Shown one piece after another: positions 20,650-29,907 of a stretch of DNA of 64,000 nt. Both the position numbers and the translations under genes were made by a program. Under the pieces are notes generated by a model. It had not been told where the DNA came from. It did not search any database and was given only the letters and a program-made list of their open reading frames with translations. Where the stretch lies: the NCBI GenBank assembly GCA_028289645.1, contig JANQOK010000015.1:1-64000 (forward strand), in the 5' to 3' direction. Positions within the stretch are counted from its first letter, which is position 1; every line of letters starts with the position of its first letter. Source of the stretch: Anderseniella sp. GTDB taxonomy: Bacteria; Pseudomonadota; Alphaproteobacteria; Rhizobiales; Aestuariivirgaceae.

Positions 20650-20940
20650 TTCCGCTCACGCAAGCAGCCTGGCGGCTGCAGCATGTTTTGTGGTCGAACA
20701 GCTTTCTTCGCTTCGCTCAGGCCGTTCTCCGTGCCTGAAACTCTGTTGAACCTTACATTATCTCATTGTCACCCTCGGGCTTGTCCCGAGGGTGACAAAT
20801 GGAGAAGGTATCTGAACCGGAACAACGGTTTTGATAGGCCCCTCAGAGGCACGCGAGTGCCGAGGCAAGCGCGACTGCGCGCCGCACGAAGTGCGCCCCC
20901 GCGGAGCGGTTGGCGCAAGCCAACTCGCGTGAGCGATGTA
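20650..20940. repeat. Intergenic structured repeat, copy 2 (~291 bp)
   Basis: Same order and core sequence as 19755-20074; contains TTGTCACCCTCGGG-CTTGT-CCCGAGGGTGACAA perfect hairpin; ends CGCTCACGCAA...CGCGTGAGCGATG. Confidence 0.9.
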
Positions 20941-21039
20941 ACTAAGCCCATTCCACCGCCCTTGCCTCTTGCCAAGCCGGCCGTCACACAGTACCCAGAC
21001 GCCAGCAGTTAAATCCCCACGACAAAGGCTGAAACGATC

Positions 21040-22149
21040 ATGGCTACCCACACGCTTTTCCTTCTTCCCGGTGACGGCATTGGCCCGGAGGTTATGGGCG
21101 AAGTCCGCCGGGTCATTCAGTGGTTCCAGGACAAGGGAGTTGCCTCCTTTGAGCTGGATGAAGGACTTGTCGGCGGCGCGGCCTATGATGCGCACGGCGA
21201 AAGCATCTCCGATGCCGACATGGCAAAGGCCATGGCAGCCGACGCCATCATCTTCGGCGCTGTAGGGGGCCCCAAATGGGACACGGTCCCTTATGATCAA
21301 CGGCCGGAGGCCGGCCTATTGCGGCTGCGCAAGGATCTCGCGCTGTATGCCAATCTGCGCCCGGCCATCGTCTACCCGGCGCTGGCCGACGCGTCATCGC
21401 TGAAAAAGGAACTGGTTGAGGGCCTCGACATCCTCATCCTGCGCGAACTCACCGGCGGTGTATATTTCGGCGAGCCAAAGGAAATTACCGAACTCGGCAA
21501 TGGCCAGAAGCGGGCCGTCGATACCCAGGTTTACGAGAGCTATGAGATCGACCGCATTTCGCGCGTCGCCTTTGAACTGGCCCGCACCCGCAGCAATGCC
21601 GTGTGTTCCATGGAAAAGCGCAATGTCATGAAATCCGGTGTGCTGTGGAACGAGATCGTGACCCAGACCCACAAGGACGGCTACGAGGACGTCGAGCTGT
21701 CGCACATGCTGGCCGACGCCGGCGCCATGCAGCTGGTGCGCACGCCGAAGCAGTTCGACGTCATCCTCACCGACAACCTGTTCGGCGACATCCTGTCTGA
21801 TGTTGCTGCCATGCTGACTGGATCGCTTGGCATGCTGCCGTCGGCCTCGCTCGGTGCAGTCGACGAGAAAACCGGCCTGCGCAAGGCGCTGTACGAACCC
21901 GTACACGGTTCTGCCCCCGACATCGCCGGCCAGGGCCTGGCAAACCCCATCGCCATGATTGCATCATTTGCCATGTGTCTGCGCTATTCGTTGGGCATGG
22001 GCGAATGGGCTGGCAAGATCGAGACCGCCATTGCTTCGACCCTCGACAGGGGCCTGCGCACCGGCGACATCATGCAGGACGGCATGCAGCAAGTCGGCAC
22101 CGTCGAGATGGGCGATGCTATCCTGGCCGAATTGGAAGCACTCACTTAA
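21040..22149 (+). CDS. leuB: 3-isopropylmalate dehydrogenase
   Basis: [57 protein letters not shown]. Confidence 0.97.
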   Translation: MATHTLFLLPGDGIGPEVMGEVRRVIQWFQDKGVASFELDEGLVGGAAYDAHGESISDADMAKAMAADAIIFGAVGGPKWDTVPYDQRPEAGLLRLRKDLALYANLRPAIVYPALADASSLKKELVEGLDILILRELTGGVYFGEPKEITELGNGQKRAVDTQVYESYEIDRISRVAFELARTRSNAVCSMEKRNVMKSGVLWNEIVTQTHKDGYEDVELSHMLADAGAMQLVRTPKQFDVILTDNLFGDILSDVAAMLTGSLGMLPSASLGAVDEKTGLRKALYEPVHGSAPDIAGQGLANPIAMIASFAMCLRYSLGMGEWAGKIETAIASTLDRGLRTGDIMQDGMQQVGTVEMGDAILAELEALT

Positions 22150-22241
22150 GCAAACAAGACACTCTTCATTGACTGTTTGACGAAAACTGGTACAAGCCGG
22201 ATTGTCCACAACGGGACACGTCGCAAGGAAATGATCCGACC

Positions 22242-22352
22242 ATGCAGATCAGGGCACTCACCAGCTTCACCATCACCGCCGTTACCGGCGGCACAATGAC
22301 GGCTGACCTGGTCACGACGGCCAAATCCAAACCGGTCAAAACACCCACATAA
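22242..22352 (+). CDS. Possible small ORF (36 aa) between leuB and asd
   Basis: MQIRALTSFTITAVTGGTMTADLVTTAKSKPVKTPT with upstream AAGGAA; short, so tentative. Confidence 0.25.
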   Translation: MQIRALTSFTITAVTGGTMTADLVTTAKSKPVKTPT

Positions 22353-22468
22353 CCTTGCGTTCACTCCCGGCCTTTCTCTCCCGTGGGAGGGTGCGCCGGA
22401 AGCCAAGACCCGAAAGGCCTCTCAAAATACATGAGGCGGGAGCAGGGTCATCCTGGAGACAAGTTCAG

Positions 22469-23509
22469 ATGAGCTACAATATCGCTATCGTTGGTGCCAC
22501 CGGCAATGTTGGCATGGAAATGATGAATATCCTCGCCGAGCGCGAGTTCCCTGTTCGCGAGGTCCACGCTATCGCCTCGCGCCGGTCCGTCGGCCGTGAA
22601 GTGTCGTTTGGCGACAAGACCCTGAAATGCCAGGATCTGGAAACGTTTGATTTCTCCAAGGTTGATTTCGTCCTGATGTCCGCCGGCGGCGAGACGTCAA
22701 AGCAGTGGTCGCCGAAGATCGGCAAGATGGGTGCGATTGTCATCGATAACTCGTCGGCCTTTCGCTATGACGCCGAAGTGCCGCTGATCGTGCCCGAGGT
22801 AAATGCCCACGCGCTCGAAGAGTACATGGCGCGCAACGACCGCAAGAACATTATTGCCAACCCCAACTGTTCGACAGCCCAGCTTGTGGTGGCCCTAAAA
22901 CCGCTGCATGACGCGGCAAAGATCAAGCGGGTGGTGGTCGCCACCTACCAGTCCGTATCCGGCGGCGGTAAGGCTGCCATGGACGAATTGTGGACCCAGA
23001 CCAAGGGCATTTTCGTTACCGATCCGCCAACGCCTGAAAAGTTCACCAAGCAGATCGCCTTCAATGTCATCCCACACATCGACGTGTTCATGGATTCCGG
23101 CGACACCAAGGAAGAATGGAAGATGGTGGCCGAGACCAAGAAGATACTCGACCCCAAAATCAAGCTGACCGCGACCTGCGTCCGGGTGCCGGTGTTTGTC
23201 GGCCACTCCGAAGCGGTCAATATAGAGTTTGAGCGCGAGATCACCGCCGATGAGGCACGCAGCATCCTGCGTGAGGCGCCGGGTCTGCTGGTAGTCGACA
23301 AGCGCGAGGACGGCGGCTATGTGACGCCGGTCGAGTGCGTCGGTGACTACGCCACCTTCGTCTCGCGCATTCGCGAAGACGCGACCATCGACAATGGCCT
23401 GAACCTGTGGTGCGTGTCTGACAATCTGCGCAAAGGGGCCGCACTGAACACCGTGCAGATTGCCGAAACCCTGGTCAATCGTGGCCTGATGCAGCAGAAA
23501 GCCGCTTAA
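22469..23509 (+). CDS. asd: Aspartate-semialdehyde dehydrogenase
   Basis: MSYNIAIVGATGNVGMEMMNIL, NPNCSTAQLVVALKPLHD, TYQSVSGGGKAAMDEL. Confidence 0.96.
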   Translation: MSYNIAIVGATGNVGMEMMNILAEREFPVREVHAIASRRSVGREVSFGDKTLKCQDLETFDFSKVDFVLMSAGGETSKQWSPKIGKMGAIVIDNSSAFRYDAEVPLIVPEVNAHALEEYMARNDRKNIIANPNCSTAQLVVALKPLHDAAKIKRVVVATYQSVSGGGKAAMDELWTQTKGIFVTDPPTPEKFTKQIAFNVIPHIDVFMDSGDTKEEWKMVAETKKILDPKIKLTATCVRVPVFVGHSEAVNIEFEREITADEARSILREAPGLLVVDKREDGGYVTPVECVGDYATFVSRIREDATIDNGLNLWCVSDNLRKGAALNTVQIAETLVNRGLMQQKAA

Positions 23510-23531
23510 CGTCTGGATCATGCTCCAGTCA

Positions 23532-23560
23532 CAGGCCCCGGGCACCAAACCCGGGGCCTG
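23532..23560. terminator. Hairpin between convergent asd and phoD
   Basis: CAGGCCCCGGG-CACCAAA-CCCGGGGCCTG. Confidence 0.7.
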
Positions 23561-23566
23561 AATGTT

Positions 23567-25147
23567 TCATATGGCCTGCGACCGCTTCGGTTCCAGGTCC
23601 ACGGACCACAACGAGGCATCGTCTGCGTCCCGCAAGGTCACCGTCATGACCTCCGATTTGCCGTCAATCCTGACATGGCCGAAGAACTGCAGCCCGAACG
23701 ACGGCGGCAAGTTCACCTGGCCCGGTTCCGGAGCCTTGACGTACTTCACCTCCGGACCAAACGTATTGTCCAGCTTGTTGGGCCCGAAACTGCCGGCATG
23801 CAGCGGGCCGGACACAAACTCCCAGAACGGCGCGAAATCCTGGAACTGGGCCTTGTTCGGATCATAGTAATGCGCCGCAGTGTAATGAACGTCCGCTGTT
23901 AGCCAGACCGTGTTGTGAATGTCGTTCGCCTTAATGAACGACAGCACCTCGGCAATGTCGAATTCCCGGCCGCGAACCGGACCATCGCCATTTGCACCGT
24001 TCTCGAAATTGTCGCCATCGCCGACCACCAGGCCGATCGGCATGTCGGAGGCAACAACCTTCCAGGTTGCCTTCGAGGCCAGCATTTCCCGTTTCAGCCA
24101 GTCGAGTTGTTCGCGGCCCAGGAAGCTGGTATCGGCGCTGCGCTGGTCCTGGTCATTCTTCGAGTTTTTGCCTCTGTAGGTGCGCATGTCGATCATGAAG
24201 ATTTCCAGCATCGGTCCATAGGATATCTTGCGGTACACCCGATAGGGCTCGTGTGGGTTCACCGCGATTGGGTTCATCTCGTGAAAGGCCTGTGTCGCAC
24301 GGGCGGCCAGCAGGGATGCCGATTTCACCTTGTAGCGGTCGTCGGATGTCAGCATCTCGCCCGGATACCAGTTGTTTGTGACCTCGTGGTCATCCCACTG
24401 CACGAACATCGGCACTGCCGCGTTGAAAGCCCGCACGTTCTCGTCCATCAGGTTGTATTTGTACTGCCCGCGAAACTCATTGAGGGTCTCGGCGACCTTG
24501 GCTTTTTCCTCGATGGTCACCGATTTCCAGATACCCCCGTCCGGCATTTGTTTTTCCGCCGTGACCGGATTGTCGGCATAGATGGTGTCTCCGGAGTGGA
24601 TGAAGAAGTCAGGCGTATGGCCGGCCATGGTGCGGTAGGTCTTCATACCGCCGCGGTCCACATCAATGCCCCAGCCCTGCCCCGCGGTATCGCCGGACCA
24701 GACAAATGAAATGTCGCGTTTGTTCATCGGTGCGGTGCGGAACTTGCCTGTCATCGCCTGTCCGGTGGTGGAAAAGTCCGCCAAGTCTAGCAACTCGATC
24801 CTGTAGTGGATGTCCTGGTCGGACGGCAGGCCGACCAGTGGCAGCTTGCCGGCGAAGTCCGTGCCGTCGATCAGATCGAGAGGCTGAACACGCGTAGCAT
24901 TGGCAAAACTTTCCGTGGTGGACCATTCCACCATCATCCGGGCCGGCCTGTCGGCGCGTGCCCAGACGACACCGGAAGAGCCGGTGACGTCACCCGATTG
25001 CAATCCGTGGCTGATGATCGGGCGGTCCGCAGCACGGCTGATGGACGGCGCAAACAGGCAGCCGGCCGCAAAGCAGGCTGAGCCGGCTGCGCCTGTGCGC
25101 AGCACGTCGCGACGACTGAGGGAGAAACGATTGATCTTGTTGGACAT
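23567..25147 (-). CDS. phoD: Alkaline phosphatase D (PhoD family), Tat-exported
   Basis: Tat motif SRRDVLRTGAAGSACFAAG; SGDVTGSSGVVWARADRPARM; WSGDTAGQGWG, HSGDTIYAD, WDDHEVTNNW. Confidence 0.93.
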   Translation of the reverse strand: MSNKINRFSLSRRDVLRTGAAGSACFAAGCLFAPSISRAADRPIISHGLQSGDVTGSSGVVWARADRPARMMVEWSTTESFANATRVQPLDLIDGTDFAGKLPLVGLPSDQDIHYRIELLDLADFSTTGQAMTGKFRTAPMNKRDISFVWSGDTAGQGWGIDVDRGGMKTYRTMAGHTPDFFIHSGDTIYADNPVTAEKQMPDGGIWKSVTIEEKAKVAETLNEFRGQYKYNLMDENVRAFNAAVPMFVQWDDHEVTNNWYPGEMLTSDDRYKVKSASLLAARATQAFHEMNPIAVNPHEPYRVYRKISYGPMLEIFMIDMRTYRGKNSKNDQDQRSADTSFLGREQLDWLKREMLASKATWKVVASDMPIGLVVGDGDNFENGANGDGPVRGREFDIAEVLSFIKANDIHNTVWLTADVHYTAAHYYDPNKAQFQDFAPFWEFVSGPLHAGSFGPNKLDNTFGPEVKYVKAPEPGQVNLPPSFGLQFFGHVRIDGKSEVMTVTLRDADDASLWSVDLEPKRSQAI

Positions 25148-25252
25148 GGTTTGAGCCTCTCATGTTGAAACAGAGGGGTCAAACCTGCCGCACGATCATC
25201 TCAGTTGTTCAACCGGTCTGTGACAGGTCCATGATGACTGCATGACGCAATC

Positions 25253-27136
25253 TCATTCATACACCTGCTGCATCAGCTTCGACAGGCGTTCGGCAAACCT
25301 GGCCGCGTCCGCCGGCACCTCCCCTTCCAGGATAACCGCCTGGTCGAGCAGCAGGCTGGCCGCTTCGCTCATGTCTTCGCCCTTGCCGGCCCGTTCCGCC
25401 AGCTTGGCAATCAGCGCATGGTCGGGATTGATCTCCAGCACCGGTGCGGAGATCGACGTCTGTCCCTGCTGTTGCGCCAGGTACTTCTCCAAAGTCCGGT
25501 CAAAGCCCTGGTCGCCTGCCACGATACAGACCGGAGACGATGTCAGCCGGGTCGACTTGGCAACATCCTGAACCGCATCGCCCAGTGCCGTTTTCAGGGC
25601 CGTCACCAGGGTAGCGGTGGCGGCATCGTCTGACTTGTCCTTCTTATCCTTCTTGTCCTCGAGCGGAATCTCATCCAGGTCAGCGCCGCCCTGGGTCACC
25701 GACTTGAATTGCTTGCCGTCATAGCCAAGCGACGTGCGCACCCAGAATGCATCCACCGGATCGGTCAGCAGAAGCACTTCGATGCCGCGCGCCTTGTAGC
25801 CCTCGAGCTGCGGGCTGACTTCCGCCTTGGCCGCATCGTCGCCGGTGAGATAATAGATCCCGGTCTGGTTTTCCTTCATCCGCGACACATAGTCGGCCAG
25901 CGTCACGGTCTCCTCGCCCTCGCTGGACGTGGATCGGAACCGGCAGATGTCATAGAGCTGGTCGCGGCGCTCCATGTCCTCATAAAGGCCTTCCTTGATC
26001 ACCGGGCCGAACGCCGACCAGATGTTGGTGAACACTTCCGGCTTCTTGTCAGCGCATTTCTTGAGCTCGTTGAGCACCCGCTTGGTAACAGCCTTGCGGA
26101 TGGCGTGAACGGTCGGATTGTCCTGCAGCATCTCGCGGGAGATGTTCAACGGCATGTCCTCGCTGTCGATCACGCCGCGCACGAAGCGCAGATAGGACGG
26201 CAGCATCTCCGCCTCGTCGGTGATGAAGACCCGGCGCACATACAGTTTCTGCTTGCCCTTGCGTTCCGGATCAAACAGGTCGAATGGCTTCTCGCCGGGC
26301 ACATACAGCAGCACCGAGTACTCGTTGCGGCCCTCAGCGCGGTAGTGAATGGTCATCGCCGGGTCGCCGATGACGCCGGCCACATGACCGAAGAACTCGC
26401 GATGCTGTTCTTCGGTGACGTCCGACTTGCCCCGCGCCCAGATGGCGCTGCCGGAATTGACCTGCTCTTCGCCCAGGTAGATCGGATGACTGACATGATC
26501 GGAATAGGTCCGCACCACATACTGCAGCCGCTGATCTTCCAGAAACTCCTTGGCATCCTTGCGCAGCTTCAGCCGGATCGATGTTCCGCGTTCAGGTGCA
26601 TCGTCGCCCTTGTATTCTGAAACCGTGTAGGTGCCGGTACCGTCGGAGCTCCACACGTTGACCCGTTTTGCGCCGGCCTTGCGCGACACCACGTCGACAT
26701 GTTCGGCAATCATGAACGAGGAATAGAACCCGACGCCAAACTGGCCGATCAGGTTGACGTCCTTGTCGCCCTTCTTCTTGGCCGCGGCCTCCATCTGTTC
26801 CATGAAGGCCTGCGTGCCGGAGCGCGCGATAGTGCCCAGGTTGTCCGCCAGTTCCTTTGCATCCATGCCGATGCCGGTATCGGCGATGGTCAGCGTCTTG
26901 CTCTTCTTGTCCAGGCTGATGGTGATGCGCAGATCACCACCGGCCTGCATCAGCTTGTCGTTCTTGAGGGCTTCGTAGCGAAGCTTGTCGCAGGCGTCCG
27001 AGGCGTTGGAGATCAGTTCGCGCAGAAACACCTCTCGCTCGGAGTAGACCGAATGCACCATGAGGTGCAGGAGCTTGGCCACCTCGGCCTGGAACTGCTT
27101 TGGCTTGGCGCCTGACTGCGTTGTGCTGCTGGACAT
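25253..27136 (-). CDS. htpG: Molecular chaperone HtpG (Hsp90)
   Basis: FQAEVAKLLHLMVHSVYSEREVFLRELISNASDACDKLRYEAL, DTGIGM, GQFGVGFYSSFMIA. Confidence 0.97.
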   Translation of the reverse strand: MSSSTTQSGAKPKQFQAEVAKLLHLMVHSVYSEREVFLRELISNASDACDKLRYEALKNDKLMQAGGDLRITISLDKKSKTLTIADTGIGMDAKELADNLGTIARSGTQAFMEQMEAAAKKKGDKDVNLIGQFGVGFYSSFMIAEHVDVVSRKAGAKRVNVWSSDGTGTYTVSEYKGDDAPERGTSIRLKLRKDAKEFLEDQRLQYVVRTYSDHVSHPIYLGEEQVNSGSAIWARGKSDVTEEQHREFFGHVAGVIGDPAMTIHYRAEGRNEYSVLLYVPGEKPFDLFDPERKGKQKLYVRRVFITDEAEMLPSYLRFVRGVIDSEDMPLNISREMLQDNPTVHAIRKAVTKRVLNELKKCADKKPEVFTNIWSAFGPVIKEGLYEDMERRDQLYDICRFRSTSSEGEETVTLADYVSRMKENQTGIYYLTGDDAAKAEVSPQLEGYKARGIEVLLLTDPVDAFWVRTSLGYDGKQFKSVTQGGADLDEIPLEDKKDKKDKSDDAATATLVTALKTALGDAVQDVAKSTRLTSSPVCIVAGDQGFDRTLEKYLAQQQGQTSISAPVLEINPDHALIAKLAERAGKGEDMSEAASLLLDQAVILEGEVPADAARFAERLSKLMQQVYE

Positions 27137-27394
27137 GTCGAACAATTGCCTCCCGGTTGAACATATCATGCCAAAGGACCGCAAGCCCGGACAGGGTTCT
27201 GGCCGGATTTGCGGAAACGATGATTCGGTGTAGCAGAATATTGGAATATTGCGACGTTAGATCAAGTCCGTCGCAAAACTTCCGCCGACAAAAGAAAACA
27301 GCGGCACCAAAGGCGCCGCCGGATCTTACTCACTTAGCTGACTAACACGCCCTACCGGGGCTGTAATCAAACACTACTCACAAACTCACTAACT

Positions 27395-27480
27395 TTAAAA
27401 ACAGGTCCGGCTCCTAATTCGCCACGGGGGGCTGGGGGGCTGAGATATCCGAAACGATCTGGAGCCGGACCTTGAGGCAA
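27395..27480 (-). ncRNA. Candidate small RNA / terminated leader upstream of htpG
   Basis: Minus strand AAGGTCCGGCTCC-N46-GGAGCCGGACCTGTTTTTAAAG: 12-bp perfect stem, C-rich loop (AGCCCCCCAGCCCCCC), terminal U-run; no ORF covers it convincingly. Confidence 0.4.
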
Positions 27481-27668
27481 CAGGTGAATACTGTTCCGCG
27501 TTCCTGACGATTCTTGGGTCTATTTGTGTCTGGAATTGGGCAGTTTCATTATCTTTGCGTGACACATCTGGCGCTTTCGCTACCCCGGACGATCAAACGG
27601 TCTTGACTGAACTCGCATTCGCGCCAAAGATATTACAGTCTTAATACAAACAGTTAAGCGGAGGTTGG

Positions 27669-28070
27669 ATGAGCGAAGAGCCAGAGATTGTTGCGCTGGG
27701 GGCCGCATATGGCGGCCCGCAGGCGAACGATGACACGCAAGAAAAGCAACCCCTACATGCAAAAAAGACTACCCAGATCGCATTTAACAGGACAGAACTT
27801 GCAACAATCCTCAATTTGTATGGAAGCAAGGTAGCAGCCGGAGAATGGCGTGATTACGCCATGGATTTCACCAAAGATTGCGCTGTATTCGCCGTGTTCC
27901 GCCGCAGCTCCGAACAACCGCTCTACCGCATCGAAAAGAACCCCAGGCTTGCCCGCAAACAGGGTGCCTATTCCGTCACCGCACCCGGCGGGTTGATTCT
28001 GCGCCGTGGCCATGATCTCGGGCAGGTGCTGAAGGTATTGCTGAAGAAACCTAAACTGGTCAGCGCCTGA
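27669..28070 (+). CDS. DUF2794 domain-containing protein
   Basis: IAFNRTELATILNLYGSKVAAGEWRDYAMDFTKDCAVFAVFRRSSEQPLYRIEKNPRLARKQGAYSV. Confidence 0.88.
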   Translation: MSEEPEIVALGAAYGGPQANDDTQEKQPLHAKKTTQIAFNRTELATILNLYGSKVAAGEWRDYAMDFTKDCAVFAVFRRSSEQPLYRIEKNPRLARKQGAYSVTAPGGLILRRGHDLGQVLKVLLKKPKLVSA

Positions 28071-28107
28071 GTTTATCTCCACGTTTGCGCACTGTTTCCC
28101 AAACAGA

Positions 28108-28141
28108 AAACCCCCGCCGTACAGCAGCACGGCGGGGGTTC
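28108..28141. terminator. Bidirectional hairpin between DUF2794 gene and Bax inhibitor-1-like gene
   Basis: AACCCCCGCCGT-ACAGCAGC-ACGGCGGGGGTT. Confidence 0.85.
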
Positions 28142-28172
28142 GATGTTTCTGACGTGATCAGATGATCCTACA

Positions 28173-28898
28173 TCAGTCCGAGTTCATGATCCCGAGAATG
28201 TTCAGGATGTGGATGAACATGGTGATGAAGCTGCCATACAGCATGAAGGCGCCGAAGATCGACTTGCCACGTGCTGCGACCGTGCCATCGCCTTCAACGT
28301 ACATTTCCTTGATCATCTGGGTCTCGTAAGCGGTGATGCCGGCAAACAGCAGCACCGTGATGATTGAAACGACTAGGCTGAACCCGACCGATCCGATGAA
28401 CAGTGCGTTCACGACCATCGCGATGATGATGCCGATGGTGGCGATCATGAAGAAGGTTCCAAGCCCGGAGAGGCTGCGCTTGGTGACGTACCCGAACAGG
28501 CTGGTGGCGCCGAATGTGACCGCAGCGATACCGAAGGCCTGCACGACCATGCCGGGGCTGACCCCCATATAGTGGCCCACCATCGGTGCGATGCCCAGGC
28601 CCCAAAGCGCGCAGTAGCCCCAGAAAGCACCATGGGCGACGGCTGCACTGTTGGAAAAGATCATGCGTGGAGCAAGGAAGCCCATGCCCAGAATGCCGAT
28701 GAAGAATACCCATTTCAGCGAGCTGACCACCGCAAGCAGTGCAGGTGAGGACGCCACGAACAGGGTTATGATGGCCGTAGCCGCCACGCCAAGCGCCATA
28801 TAGTTGTAGACGCCGAGCATGTAGGACCGCAGGCCCTCGTCAATCTCTTGCGCCTGCCTGCCTGCAGGTGCCTGGGATTGGTATTTTAGGTCTGCCAT
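28173..28898 (-). CDS. Bax inhibitor-1/YccA family membrane protein
   Basis: MADLKYQSQAP...LRSYMLGVYNYMALGVAATAIITLFVA; multi-TM; TVLLFAGITAYETQMIKEMY. Confidence 0.93.
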   Translation of the reverse strand: MADLKYQSQAPAGRQAQEIDEGLRSYMLGVYNYMALGVAATAIITLFVASSPALLAVVSSLKWVFFIGILGMGFLAPRMIFSNSAAVAHGAFWGYCALWGLGIAPMVGHYMGVSPGMVVQAFGIAAVTFGATSLFGYVTKRSLSGLGTFFMIATIGIIIAMVVNALFIGSVGFSLVVSIITVLLFAGITAYETQMIKEMYVEGDGTVAARGKSIFGAFMLYGSFITMFIHILNILGIMNSD

Positions 28899-29000
28899 TT
28901 TCAACTCCCTTGGAGAACGGATTAATACAGGTCTGAATATGAGCACAAACAGCATGCCTGACAAGTCCGGTCAGGATTAAGTTTTGTTTAGCTCAAATCG

Positions 29001-29294
29001 TTAACTGGTTACAGTTTTATTCATGAATTGTGCCAATTTGACATCAAGGTCAGTTACCCCGCCAGCATCGTGCGTTGCAAGCGTTACTTCAACAGTTTTG
29101 TACACGTTACTCCACTCAGGATGATGGTTGAGTTTTTCCGCCTGCATGGCAACACGGCTCATCCAGCCGAACGCCTCGTTGAAATTGCCGAATACGAAGG
29201 TTTTCGAGATTGCGTTCCTGCCGTCCACATCGGCCCACCCGGTGAGGTCAGCCAGTGCCTTTACCCGTGCCGGGCCTTGAAGTTTTTCTGCCAT
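29001..29294 (-). CDS. phhB: 4a-hydroxytetrahydrobiopterin dehydratase
   Basis: [56 protein letters not shown] (PCD family). Confidence 0.93.
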   Translation of the reverse strand: MAEKLQGPARVKALADLTGWADVDGRNAISKTFVFGNFNEAFGWMSRVAMQAEKLNHHPEWSNVYKTVEVTLATHDAGGVTDLDVKLAQFMNKTVTS

Positions 29295-29340
29295 TGCTGA
29301 TGATCCTTTAATTTTTTCAACAAGGTTACCGAATCCGCTC

Positions 29341-29817
29341 ATGAAAAGCATCCTACTCGTCTGCCTCGGCAACATCTGCCGCTCGCCCATAGCCGAAGGC
29401 GCGGTGCGCCAGGTTCTCGACAAGGCGGGCATGACACACATAGAAACCGACAGCGCCGGCACCAGTGGCTGGCATGTCGGCGGTCCGCCGGACCCGCGCG
29501 CTGTCAAAGCCGCCTTGATGCGCGATATCGACATATCTGCGCAGCGCGCCCGGCAGGTCGAAGCCGCAGATTTTGACCGCTTCGACATCATTGCCGCCAT
29601 GGACCGCAACAACTATGCCCGTTTACGGGAACTGCAGCCGGATGGATCGACCGGCAGGGTGCATCTGTTCCTGGAGTTCGCCGGAGAACTGCCCGTGCGC
29701 GAAGTCCCCGATCCCTATTATGGTGGCGAAGACGGCTTCGACCATGCGCTTGACCTGATAGAACAGGCTGCCCGCGGCCTCGTCACTCACATCGCCGCCC
29801 GGGCGAGATCAGGATGA
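29341..29817 (+). CDS. Low-molecular-weight protein-tyrosine phosphatase
   Basis: [17 protein letters not shown] (CX5R loop), [31 protein letters not shown]. Confidence 0.94.
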   Translation: MKSILLVCLGNICRSPIAEGAVRQVLDKAGMTHIETDSAGTSGWHVGGPPDPRAVKAALMRDIDISAQRARQVEAADFDRFDIIAAMDRNNYARLRELQPDGSTGRVHLFLEFAGELPVREVPDPYYGGEDGFDHALDLIEQAARGLVTHIAARARSG

Positions 29818-29907
29818 TTTTGGTTGGTATAACCAAAATCATGAAGCTGATCGTTTGTTAGAGTGTTCGAGCAGCTTGATGGGTTCCACTGAACCCGTGT
29901 TGCTCGA
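29807..29907. repeat. 101-bp two-hairpin repeat, copy A (inverted relative to copy B at 50894-50995)
   Basis: GATCAG..ATGATTTTGGTT-GGTAT-AACCAAAATCAT..CTGATC then TCGAGCA..GGGTTC-CACT-GAACCC..TGCTCGA. Confidence 0.85.

Noticed and set aside
14554-22149. Leucine genes leuC, leuD and leuB separated by unrelated genes and repeats as a novel cluster
   Set aside because: Interrupted leuC-leuD-leuB layout is familiar in alphaproteobacteria; only the repeats in it appear notable.
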